From: Caedibacter sp. 37-49
Lineage (GTDB): Bacteria; Pseudomonadota; Alphaproteobacteria; Caedimonadales; Caedimonadaceae
Reading direction: 5' to 3'
DNA: 34,095 nt
Assembly (NCBI GenBank): GCA_001898725.1
Contig: MKUV01000066.1
Span: forward strand, 1 to 34,095
Shown here one piece after another: positions 1 to 7,219 of this stretch. Both the position numbers and the translations under genes were made by a program. Every line of letters begins with the position of its first letter. Positions within the stretch are counted from its first letter, which is position 1. The notes beneath the pieces were generated by a model. It was not told where the DNA came from and searched no databases. It was given only the letters and a program-made list of their open reading frames with translations.

Positions 1-264
1 GTTCCTCAAGCCACCTTTACAGCACCACAAGCTGTACAAAATGAAGCCCCATCAGAAGCAACTGTTCTTCCTCAAATAGCGCCTGTTGCCCCACAAACTG
101 AGCAAAATACAGTAACTGAAGAACCAGCTATCGTTCCTCAAGCCACCTTCACAGCACCACAAGCTGTACAAAATGAAGCCCCATCAGAAGCAACTGCTCT
201 TCCTCAAATAGCGCCTGTTGCCCCACAACCTGAGCAAAATACAGTAATTGAAAAACCTGCTATC
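1..264 (+). repeat. 132-bp in-frame tandem repeat, two copies plus degenerate third
   Basis: Bases 1-132 and 133-264 are almost identical, with only a few substitutions (for example ttt/ttc and gtt/gct codons). A diverged third copy begins at 265. The period is exactly 44 codons, so changes in copy number keep the reading frame. The array may extend upstream of the window. The encoded unit is rich in Pro, Gln, Ala and Glu and lies N-terminal to the WH2-like part, as a variable-length proline-rich linker would. Confidence 0.95.
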
Positions 265-1215
265 GTTCCTAATGCAGTAGCAGTTACACCTCAACTTGAA
301 CAAAATGAATCTTCTGCGGAACCTACAGCTATCCCAGCTGCACCAATACCGCCTGCACCTCCGATGAAAATTCTAAATAAGACATCAATGCCTAAAGTCG
401 AAAAAGCAAAGTCTTTACAGAAACCTAGTGTTTTACAAGAAACAAGATCTTCAAAGAATTTATTCAATGTTCTCTTACAAAGTAAGATTGCTCCGCAAAA
501 ACATGAAGAACCTAACGAGTTAACTTTAACAAAAGAAACTTTGATTAATGCCCTTAAACAACGTCAAGATGAAATCAGTCTTTCCGATCAAGATTTGCAA
601 CTCTTAGAAGCACAATCTTTAGAAACTCTTAAGCCCATCATCAAGGAATTCTACAATAAAGAAAATAAAGAATGGGATTTTGGTTTCGCTGATCAAAAAT
701 CAGTTATGTCATATCTAGCATTTGCCCCTAAGGAAGAAGAAGCACAAGAACAAACTAAAAATGTTGGAAGGCTTAATATTAGAAAGAACGATACTGACTT
801 ATTGACGGCAATTAGAGAAGCTCGTGGATCTGAAAAGAATGAAGAAATAACGACATCTTCTGCTCCAACGATCACTTTGTTAGATTCTGTAAAAGCTGTC
901 TCTGCTCCATCAGTAGCAACTGATATACCTCAAGCCCCTGCTGCTCCTAAGGTTCTAAGCTCCAAGGCCCAAGATACACTTGTAAAGCTTAAGAAAAATA
1001 GAGAAGCTGCAAAATCAGATACGGGTATGACGCTGCTTGAGCAAATTCTTAATAAGGATACTCTTGTTAAGTTACAAACACCGGCACCTAAAACTTTTGA
1101 GCTTAAAGAGGAATCTTCGAAAAGCTTAAATGATTTCTTAAATGGCTCTTTATCAGCACGCCGCAAATCTATGGAAATAGATGATGAATTATCAGACGGT
1201 GAAGACTGGGATTAA
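1..1215 (+). CDS. Putative WASP-like (WH2-central-acidic) actin-nucleation effector, 5' partial
   Basis: The reading frame is open from the first base, so the N terminus lies outside the window; 404 residues are visible. Visible residues 1-88 are two near-identical 44-residue Pro/Gln/Ala-rich repeats. They are followed by a degenerate third repeat and a proline stretch (IPAAPIPPAPP) ending near residue 121. Residues 264-276 (DTDLLTAIREARG) resemble the WH2 actin-binding helix. Residues 345-358 (LLEQILNKDTLVKL) match the spacing of the WH2 pattern LLxxIxxGxxLKKV. Residues 376-395 (LNDFLNGSLSARRKSMEIDD) resemble the central helix of WASP/WAVE proteins, and the last residues (DDELSDGEDWD) form an acidic tail with a penultimate Trp. 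In WASP-family proteins and in Rickettsia RickA, this order (Pro-rich, WH2, C, A) binds actin and activates Arp2/3. I infer a secreted effector acting in a eukaryotic host. The coding call is firm; the function rests on short motifs. Confidence 0.85.
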   Translation, partial: VPQATFTAPQAVQNEAPSEATVLPQIAPVAPQTEQNTVTEEPAIVPQATFTAPQAVQNEAPSEATALPQIAPVAPQPEQNTVIEKPAIVPNAVAVTPQLEQNESSAEPTAIPAAPIPPAPPMKILNKTSMPKVEKAKSLQKPSVLQETRSSKNLFNVLLQSKIAPQKHEEPNELTLTKETLINALKQRQDEISLSDQDLQLLEAQSLETLKPIIKEFYNKENKEWDFGFADQKSVMSYLAFAPKEEEAQEQTKNVGRLNIRKNDTDLLTAIREARGSEKNEEITTSSAPTITLLDSVKAVSAPSVATDIPQAPAAPKVLSSKAQDTLVKLKKNREAAKSDTGMTLLEQILNKDTLVKLQTPAPKTFELKEESSKSLNDFLNGSLSARRKSMEIDDELSDGEDWD

Positions 1216-1237
1216 ACAAACCAACTTACGTAACTAT

Positions 1238-1274
1238 ATGGCCTTATCTTGACTGAGATAAGGCCATTTACGTT
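1238..1274 (+). terminator. Hairpin terminator after the WH2-like gene
   Basis: A perfect 12-bp stem (atggccttatct at 1238-1249 with agataaggccat at 1256-1267) closes a 6-nt loop 22 bases after the stop codon. The T-tract that follows is weak (ttacgtt). It may also serve the convergent minus-strand ORF that ends at 1293. Confidence 0.65.
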
Positions 1275-1292
1275 AAAATATTCTTTTAAGAT

Positions 1293-1715
1293 CTAACATA
1301 ATTTCAAATGCCTTTCTAACTTCGAAGGCACAAGTTCTAAAGGAACTTTTTTTACACTTTGCCGCAAAATTTTCTTTCTAGAAGTACAAGATTTTTTGTT
1401 TACACTCTTAGAGGTCTTTTCCATCTTTTTTGTAAGCGACTGATTTGCAACATTAACTTTTGTTGAATTATTATTTATCTTCTTTATCTCAAAATAAAAA
1501 ACCCCTACAAAAACTTTTAAATTACTAGTTTCTCCTTGCTCTCTTTCTTCCATATTTCGCCTATGTCTTAGCGCCCACCTTGAATGTCGAAATCGTCTCT
1601 CATTTAGTCTCTCGTAGTAAAAATCTTTGCTATTCAAACGAGGCACTTGATGTTGTCTTTTCCCCATTTTTGAGCGGTGTTCGTGATTTTTTTCATTACC
1701 TGATTGCCCTGACAT
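1293..1715 (-). CDS. Hypothetical very basic small protein
   Basis: This 140-codon ORF starts at the ATG at 1715, which is preceded by a strong Shine-Dalgarno sequence (ggagagggg at 1727-1719). An in-frame ATG 30 bases further upstream has none. The product is very rich in Lys, Arg, His and Ser and has no signal peptide. A short hydrophobic patch (VFVGVFYFEI) lies in the middle, followed by a C-terminal half of repeated KK/RK clusters. I recognise no family. Such composition would suit a nucleic-acid-binding protein, but low-complexity AT-rich DNA can produce basic ORFs by chance. The ribosome binding site is the best argument that it is real. Confidence 0.4.
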   Translation of the reverse strand: MSGQSGNEKNHEHRSKMGKRQHQVPRLNSKDFYYERLNERRFRHSRWALRHRRNMEEREQGETSNLKVFVGVFYFEIKKINNNSTKVNVANQSLTKKMEKTSKSVNKKSCTSRKKILRQSVKKVPLELVPSKLERHLKLC

Positions 1716-1938
1716 TTTCCCCTCTCCGTGCCTAAATTTACTCATTTTTAAGAACTTTTTTATGTCTATGCTTATTGGTTGAGGATCTTTATCTTTTAAT
1801 TTTTTTGTTTAGATCGCACATAGCTTTTGGCTTATAAAATTTTCTATAAGAGCATTTTCATCTTCTTAAGTGGCTTTTTTCCCTAAAGCCATGATATCTC
1901 AAGTCTTTATTTATAATTATTTTGTGTTCGTATTTTAA

Positions 1939-2130
1939 TTTGTTATTGTAGAGATCTTAGCCAACAAACTCGCATATTACGAAATGGATTATCTGATCGC
2001 TCACCACTTACGTGAACATTTCCGTTATATTGGCGATCAAAACCCTTATCTTAACTGTATCGATGTTAAAGATTTAATCCTCCTTGTTAGTTTAAAAAGC
2101 AATACTCTATCAATTATATTTTGGGGATAA
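1939..2130 (+). pseudogene. N-terminal part of a GNAT acetyltransferase, out of frame with its C-terminal part
   Basis: This frame is open from 1939 to the stop at 2128-2130, with an ATG at 1984 that has no clear ribosome binding site. It encodes MDYLIAHHLREHFRYIGDQN and then residues up to SLK. Near 2091-2097 the protein-like sequence passes into the -1 frame, which reads KKQYSINYILGITSLEDN and continues into the GNAT gene at 2121-2744. The N-terminal segment looks like the start of the same protein. The switch lies on the heptamer T TTA AAA, so the gene is either frameshift-inactivated, read through by -1 frameshifting, or affected by a one-base sequence error in the A5 run. The stretch 1716-1938 before it holds only AT-rich sequence with small inverted repeats. 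Confidence 0.55.
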
Positions 2131-2744
2131 CTTCTCTAGAAGATAACGAAACAAGGGCGCAAATATTAGAGAAAGCCATCAATCTTAAAGCTATTCCTGT
2201 TACTTGGTTTAGTTATCCTATAGATCCCCTTCTCATTGCTAACCTTACATCAGCAGGCCTCAAACATTTTGCTCCCTTAACTGGTGTTTTTTATGATTTA
2301 AGACAGGAGCAACCGTACTTTTTAGTCTCTCCACACCTAAAATTAAGTATAGCAAAAGACGTTACCTATTTCAAGGATTTTTTATTCATTTTTGAGCAAA
2401 CCTGGAACCACCCACAGGGATATGGTGAATTCTTTTTTAAAAATCTTTTAAATTCTACCCGCTTTATACCTTTTGTTCTCCGTCATAATGATACACCTGT
2501 TGGTGCATGTGTGTTGGACATTCAGAACGAGATTGCAGGTTGCTACTGGGATTGTGTTCTTCCAGCGTATCGTAATCAAGGAATAGGACGATTGATGGTT
2601 CAAGCGCGTCTAAAATTAGCACAAGAAAGAGGTTGTAAAAATGTTGTTGCTCAATGCCTTCCTTCTTCTCTAAATGTTTATACCAACCTTGGCTTTCAAA
2701 GAGCTTGTGATATGGCTTTATTTCGGTATTCCAATCTTGCCTAA
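2121..2744 (+). CDS. GNAT family N-acetyltransferase (C-terminal part of a frameshifted gene)
   Basis: The given start is a TTG with no good ribosome binding site, and the same frame is open back to 2091, so translation probably begins upstream in another frame (see 1939-2130). The N-terminal part (IPVTWFSYPIDPLLIANL) resembles the first half of the GNAT subfamily whose N-terminal domain carries a P-x-x-W motif. The C-terminal part holds the GNAT acetyl-CoA-binding motif A: a beta-strand with CYWDCVLPAYRNQGIGRLM, containing the Q/R-x-x-G-x-G loop. This is followed by a helix and a motif-B-like CLPSSLNVYTNLGFQRACD. The family transfers an acetyl group from acetyl-CoA to an amine; the substrate cannot be read from the sequence. 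The fold is complete, but expression as a single protein depends on the frameshift. Confidence 0.7.
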   Translation: MGITSLEDNETRAQILEKAINLKAIPVTWFSYPIDPLLIANLTSAGLKHFAPLTGVFYDLRQEQPYFLVSPHLKLSIAKDVTYFKDFLFIFEQTWNHPQGYGEFFFKNLLNSTRFIPFVLRHNDTPVGACVLDIQNEIAGCYWDCVLPAYRNQGIGRLMVQARLKLAQERGCKNVVAQCLPSSLNVYTNLGFQRACDMALFRYSNLA

Positions 2745-2792
2745 TGAAAGCTTTCTCTTTTGCCTATCTCCATTCGGTGCCTTGCACCATTT

Positions 2793-2822
2793 CCTGGATC
2801 CCCGTCTCCGCAGGGATGACGA
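2793..2822 (+). repeat. Dispersed short repeat, copy 1 (diverged)
   Basis: Reads cctggatccccgtctccgca followed by gggatgacga. It is the most diverged copy of the element with core ggattcccgctttcgcgagg and atgaca. Confidence 0.65.
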
Positions 2823-2885
2823 ATAAAGGGGACATTTTTATCCTTCTCCCACTAAGTAACAACACAACGTTGCTTTTTAGTTTTT

Positions 2886-2912
2886 TGGATTCCTGCTTTC
2901 GCGAGGATGACA
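2886..2912 (+). repeat. Dispersed short repeat, copy 2
   Basis: Core ggattcctgctttcgcgagg followed by atgaca. The following 28 bases (ctgaagggtggcctgagcct and attgtc) are also shared, with differences, with the sequence after copy 3. Confidence 0.8.
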
Positions 2913-3253
2913 TCTGAAGGGTGGCCTGAGCCTATTGTCTCATCCATCAACGTTTTTCAGCTCTCGTCAGCGAGCTTTTCTACTTCTACACTTGGCCATT
3001 CTCGGTCTTGTCCCGAGAATCTCAAGTAACGTATAGATCTTGCCTATTGCCATTCGATACACGTTTTCTTCCTTATAGCCTTGAAGAAAACTTATTGTTT
3101 CTTTACGCTGTCAAACATCCATTTAGAACCTTCTGGCACCGAGTTACATCTTTAGGTTACCTGAGATCTTAGGTACAAGCCCGAGGATGACGAAGAGAGC
3201 CGTTACTATTCTCTTCTTTTCGCCCAATCACCATTCCCCGCCTTTTAACGCTT

Positions 3254-3282
3254 CCTGGATTCCCGCTTTCGCGAGGATGACA
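3254..3282 (+). repeat. Dispersed short repeat, copy 3
   Basis: Core ggattcccgctttcgcgagg followed by atgaca, one base different from copy 2 over the core. The sequence after it (gaatgggtagcctgtcccta and ttgtc) parallels that after copy 2, so the duplicated unit is about 55-80 bases long. Confidence 0.8.
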
Positions 3283-3384
3283 AGTGAAAGAAACGGGGAT
3301 GACACCGAATGGGTAGCCTGTCCCTATTGTCACCAACTAACTTCTTTTCCACTCTAATCAGTGGACAGTTCCGTTCCTCACAGT

Positions 3385-3411
3385 TGTCATTCTCGCGAAG
3401 GCGGAAATCCA
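3385..3411 (-). repeat. Dispersed short repeat, copy 4 (inverted)
   Basis: The plus strand reads tgtcattctcgcgaaggcgg followed by aaatcca, the reverse complement of copies 2 and 3 with a few changes. Copies 3 and 4 thus form an inverted pair about 100 bases apart. Confidence 0.75.
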
Positions 3412-3776
3412 TTAACGAACCAGACTGAGGTTGACCCACTTCTCATCTCTGCTGCCCACGGTGCCTTTCACGCACAGCTATCAGCATCATATCTCCCCTC
3501 TCATTCTTGCCTTTACACCAGGCAAAGAGAGGGTATTCGCTCAAAAAGAGCGTTTAAGTATTTATTTCTTAATAATCTAGGTTTTTAAATCCCTGTCTTA
3601 TTCTTATTTTTCTTACTTAGATGATCTTTGAGAAGGAGGTGAAAGAATTATTGGGGTTTCTAGAATATCCAATAAGGGAAGAACTCCCTCTCTAATCATC
3701 TACCACCAGACTACCATAAACAGATACAAATATCAAGAAAAATCATCCTAAAATTCAAAAATACCCTTAAAAATTA

Positions 3777-5558
3777 TTATTTTTTTGATGGTTTAGAAGA
3801 TGCTGCAACAGAAACCGTTTTTTCCTTTTTCTTATTTCTTTTTGATTTCGGGGCATCTTCTGCTAGATCCTTTGCCTCTCCTCTTCTTTTCACAAGGCTG
3901 GTTGACAAACCATCCTGTTCCTTCTCTTCAATATTCGCTTCTTCAAGGGAAGGATTTGAGTCTGCGTCAGGAAACTTTTCAGATTTGGATAAACCTTCTT
4001 CTTTTAGAGGGCTCATAACAACTTCCGTGTTACCTTCTACAACTTCTACTTCTGTAACAGATTCTTCTGTTGCCAAAGCTTCTGACGGTTGATTTCGGCA
4101 ATCTAAACGAATTCTTTTAGGTTCTAGCGAAACTGTTATCGTTCCGCTATTTAAAGTTGAAAAAATGGCTCTATGCGTAACATGAAGACCACCGTTATAA
4201 TATTCATCAAACTTATCTTCTCCTCTGCCAACAAGTATTTGGTGAGCTGTAGGAAGACTTTTTAACTTAGAGGACTTTTTAAAATTTTCATAAGCTCGCT
4301 CTCGAGGATGACCATATTTTTTATTCCAACCATTACTAATCACGACATATTGAGGCGCAACTAATTCAATCCACTTTTCACTATTACAGCCTTCTTCTGC
4401 AGATCCATGATGGCTTGCAAGCAGGAAGGATGATTTTAAAAAAGCCAAATTTTCTTTGTAATTCCCTTTAATACGTCGCTCTGTCGCCTGAGTAGCATCA
4501 CCCATAAGCATTGCCGAAAATTCTCCGCACTGAATTTTTAAAACAATACTGTCTCGATTATCATCTTTCTTATCGTTGGAAGAACGAATCACTTCTCCAA
4601 TATTCCCAAAATGAAGTGGGTTAATAGATAACGGAGAAATAATGACGTTTTTACCAAAATTAAAAGCTTGCGCAAAAGGTAAGCTTGAAAAGGTAGGATC
4701 ATCAAAAAAAGTATGAGGGGAAAACTCTTCTTTCATTTCTTTTTCCAAGACTTCTTTTAGAGGATCGGCCATATCAAGTGGCTTCACAGGATCATATTGA
4801 ACAGCAGGAAAGAAAACTTTACAGTCATTTAATATGCGCTGAGTCAACCATGTATTAAACTGGGCTCGATCGTCAGAATCTTCATAATAGTGACTTGGAA
4901 GTCCCCCAAAAATAAGAAAATCTATTTTATCTTCTTCATGGCGAAATAACTTCGTTAACCAATTATAATGATCACGATCTGGGTGCGTTATAACCACTGT
5001 TTTAACATAAATTGTTGGGTTTAATTCCTTGCCTTTTGGAACTCTTTTTAATTCAAGCATGATTCGCATTTCTGTGATAAAATCTTCAATAACAGTATTT
5101 CGAGGTGTCACATCTTGATTATTTATTTGTGTTTTAGACCAATCTGGCTTTTTTATGACACTGTCAGGGATAACGAGAGAAGCTTCTGTTTTATCTTTAA
5201 CTGGCGTTGAAGGGCCATCTAAAAATTTAGGCACATTTGCCGCTACCAGCGTACCTACCGTAACTTCTTTAGCCTTGTCTATAGCTGTTTCAGGAGATTT
5301 TTCTGGCGACTTAGGGACTACTTTAGACTGTGCACGCGTATAGATAGCTTCTTTAGCAAAAGCACTAGATCCAATATCAACAAGCATAAATTCTGAGTGC
5401 CCTTGTGTATCTTTAATCTCTAAGCTGACACAATTTCCTTGTCCCACTGAATGGACCTTTAAAATAGCTTTAGTTTCTTGTTCAGTAACACTCGCGCAAC
5501 AAACAGTTACTAAAAGAAAAAAAGAGATCAAAAAAGAATAAAAGGAGCGAAAATTCAT
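3777..5558 (-). CDS. Secreted ComEC/Rec2-like metallo-beta-lactamase-fold hydrolase with Lys-rich tail
   Basis: The 593-residue protein begins with a signal peptide (MNFRSFYSFLISFFLLVTVC, cleavage near CCA-SV). The metallo-beta-lactamase fold follows: VGQGNCVSLEI with VDIG near 40-63; the metal-binding THPDRDHYNW at 191-200; MGDAT at 352-356; SHHGS at 382-386; and a terminal GHP near 416. The HHGS and N-x-YGHP pattern is that of the hydrolase domain of ComEC/Rec2, but the membrane channel and competence domains are absent, so this is a stand-alone exported enzyme. Two insertions (about 70-160 and 240-300) enlarge it. Residues 490-593 are an acidic Ser/Glu-rich stretch ending in KRR (557-559) and KSKRNKKKEK (571-580), which together resemble a bipartite nuclear localisation signal. 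The natural substrate is unknown. The ATG at 5558 has a moderate upstream AGG. Confidence 0.85.
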   Translation of the reverse strand: MNFRSFYSFLISFFLLVTVCCASVTEQETKAILKVHSVGQGNCVSLEIKDTQGHSEFMLVDIGSSAFAKEAIYTRAQSKVVPKSPEKSPETAIDKAKEVTVGTLVAANVPKFLDGPSTPVKDKTEASLVIPDSVIKKPDWSKTQINNQDVTPRNTVIEDFITEMRIMLELKRVPKGKELNPTIYVKTVVITHPDRDHYNWLTKLFRHEEDKIDFLIFGGLPSHYYEDSDDRAQFNTWLTQRILNDCKVFFPAVQYDPVKPLDMADPLKEVLEKEMKEEFSPHTFFDDPTFSSLPFAQAFNFGKNVIISPLSINPLHFGNIGEVIRSSNDKKDDNRDSIVLKIQCGEFSAMLMGDATQATERRIKGNYKENLAFLKSSFLLASHHGSAEEGCNSEKWIELVAPQYVVISNGWNKKYGHPRERAYENFKKSSKLKSLPTAHQILVGRGEDKFDEYYNGGLHVTHRAIFSTLNSGTITVSLEPKRIRLDCRNQPSEALATEESVTEVEVVEGNTEVVMSPLKEEGLSKSEKFPDADSNPSLEEANIEEKEQDGLSTSLVKRRGEAKDLAEDAPKSKRNKKKEKTVSVAASSKPSKK

Positions 5559-5637
5559 TTTAAAGCCTATTATAAGAAAGCAAAAACATTTTTACTTTCT
5601 TATAGGAGAACTTGTGTCAAAAAGGCAACCCCCTAAG

Positions 5638-5655
5638 CGTAGAAAAATTTCTACG
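5638..5655. other. Small perfect inverted repeat between two minus-strand genes
   Basis: cgtagaaa (5638-5645) and tttctacg (5648-5655) pair perfectly around two bases, in the gap between the 5699-7033 and 3777-5558 genes. There is no adjacent T-tract in the direction of those genes, so it is not a convincing terminator. It could be an operator or an mRNA stability element. Confidence 0.35.
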
Positions 5656-5698
5656 TGGCACTTTTTTGATATTTAATAGCTTTAAAAAGTTAATAATT

Positions 5699-7033
5699 TT
5701 ATTTTATCGGCGGATAGTCATAAGCTCTAATTAATGCCTCAAGATACGACTCTTTAATATAAATTCCTGCTTTTGTAGAAGCCCCATTAAGACCTAATTG
5801 TAAGCCACCTGCTGTAGCAGCAGCTAATTTTTGCCAATTACGGTCAAAATCTTCCCTATTTCTCTGCCCTTTAGCAAAATCCAATCTCTTTTCCAAAAAA
5901 TCTATAAGAGCGTTCCATCCCATCGGATCTTTTGCTTGCCCTGCTAGACGAAAATAGTTTTCAACTTTATCTAAAACTTCTTTAGAAACTTCACTTATAA
6001 TTACTTTTGTTGGGTCTCCGATCAATAATTGACCTAATTCAATGTAACCAGTCGCAATCCCAGAATGAGCAGCTTGTTCAAAGCACTGTTTTGCTTGTTC
6101 ATGCTTATCTTGTCTTTTACAGAGACCGCCTAGTTTCAACAACGCTGGACTATAACCCTTTTGAACAGCCTCTTTCAAAATTTCTTCTTCTGTTTCATCA
6201 CTACTTAATTCACCGGCTTTAATATAAGCTGGGTAATACCCTGCGCGTGCTAGCTCAAGACAATTTTCTGCTGTAAGTTTCTGCCTTAAAAGTTTTAGAC
6301 TTCTGTTAAGTTCATAATATTTATTTCTCGAATGAAGGGGATGACTGCCTAAAATTGGTGAAGCAATCGTTAACGTTTTTTCTCTCTGATAGACTAAAAC
6401 GGGATAAGGATACTCCCAAACCCCTCTCATCAACAAGTAAGTAGCATCTGGATGATCTAAGCGTTTTTTTAAATCAGAAATTGCCTCTTCATAGTATTTT
6501 TTTATGACAGACTTAGGAGCATTTAACTTCTCAAGTGTTTCAGCAAATAAATATTTTCCTACTGGATGGTTAAACTGAGCACTGATGTAACATCCCCAAG
6601 CAACATAAGGCGTGTGAACAAGATGCTGTCTATAAGGACAATCAAACCATTCAAGCGCTTGGGACGGGAAAAATATATGGGCGCCCACGCGCTCTTTCCC
6701 AGTTATTTGTGCAGGCCATGATTCAGCCTTTAACTGCATTGCATAAACTTGCCACACTTCTTCAGGAAGATCCACTTTTGCAAAATGGTCATAAGCCATC
6801 CTTAATCCATAAATGTCAGCGTTTGTAGAAGCCTCACTTACTTCAGCAAGAATTTGATCAACTGTATAAGGCTTGCTTATGGGCTGAGCTTCCGGTTGCT
6901 GAAAGCTCTCCTTTATAAAAAGACCTTGGTTTTCTTTATTAGCTTCTATTTCAGAGAAGTGAAGAGAAGCTTCACATGAAAGACTTGAACCCCACCAGAA
7001 ACAACCCAAAACAACAAGCAACTTTTTCATCAT
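5699..7033 (-). CDS. Exported Sel1/TPR-like repeat protein
   Basis: I place the start at the ATG at 7033 (a second ATG follows at 7030). Both lie just after aaagga, and the upstream in-frame start lacks such a site. The product (444 residues) begins MMKKLLVVLGCFWWGSSLSC, a signal peptide. The mature part is alpha-helical. Its second half shows Sel1-like units: LELARAGYYPAYIKAGELSS, then KEAVQKGYSPALLKLGGLC, then CFEQAAHSGIATGYIELGQL, then YFRLAGQAKDPMGWNALIDF. Sel1 repeats are protein-interaction solenoids, and exported ones are common among host-interaction factors of intracellular bacteria. The partner is unknown. It lies upstream of the exported MBL-fold protein on the same strand with a 140-base gap, so the two may be co-expressed. 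Confidence 0.8.
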   Translation of the reverse strand: MMKKLLVVLGCFWWGSSLSCEASLHFSEIEANKENQGLFIKESFQQPEAQPISKPYTVDQILAEVSEASTNADIYGLRMAYDHFAKVDLPEEVWQVYAMQLKAESWPAQITGKERVGAHIFFPSQALEWFDCPYRQHLVHTPYVAWGCYISAQFNHPVGKYLFAETLEKLNAPKSVIKKYYEEAISDLKKRLDHPDATYLLMRGVWEYPYPVLVYQREKTLTIASPILGSHPLHSRNKYYELNRSLKLLRQKLTAENCLELARAGYYPAYIKAGELSSDETEEEILKEAVQKGYSPALLKLGGLCKRQDKHEQAKQCFEQAAHSGIATGYIELGQLLIGDPTKVIISEVSKEVLDKVENYFRLAGQAKDPMGWNALIDFLEKRLDFAKGQRNREDFDRNWQKLAAATAGGLQLGLNGASTKAGIYIKESYLEALIRAYDYPPIK

Positions 7034-7065
7034 TATTTCCTTTTTATAAAAGTCTTGGATACCCT

Positions 7066-7091
7066 TTGACAAATTTCCTGATTGTTATAAT
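7066..7091 (+). promoter_or_regulatory. Candidate promoter for the rsm22-like/mnmA/dap operon
   Basis: A perfect -35 (ttgaca, 7066-7071) and a perfect -10 (tataat, 7086-7091) lie in the divergent intergenic region. The spacer is only 14 bases, shorter than the usual 16-18, so activity is uncertain. Confidence 0.35.
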
Positions 7092-7219
7092 TATCATAAA
7101 ATATAATTAAAATTAATGCTAAAATTTAAGAAAATTTAAAAAGATTTTGACTTATTTCCATTTTATCTCGAAATAATCTAAAGTATTAAATGAGTTAACG
7201 AAAAAGATTGCCCCTTAAA

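Larger units (their letters stand above)
2745..3776. other. Gene-free, repeat-rich intergenic region
   Basis: About 1 kb without a convincing gene. Short ORFs on both strands here run across repeated elements and have no family features. The region contains four copies of a short palindromic repeat (listed separately). It also has longer duplicated text (2913-2940 resembles 3302-3335) and a small hairpin, attctcgg (2998-3005) with ccgagaat (3013-3020). From about 3590 to 3776 the sequence is AT-rich with nothing I can identify. Confidence 0.7.

Noticed and set aside
1-264. CRISPR array
   Set aside because: The repeats are directly adjacent, 132 bp long, in frame and coding, with no spacers; they are a protein tandem repeat.
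1871-1891. tggcttt/aaagcca hairpin as a terminator or RNA element
   Set aside because: Seven-base stem in AT-rich sequence without a T-tract on either strand and no gene ending nearby.
3245-3588. Overlapping short ORFs on both strands (3245-3439 minus, 3361-3588 plus)
   Set aside because: They run across copies of the dispersed repeat, lack ribosome binding sites and have no protein-like features.
3640-3720. aaggaggtg followed by a very short frame (GTG or TTG start, under 20 codons)
   Set aside because: The spacing to either start is poor, the frame stops almost at once and the product resembles nothing; probably chance.
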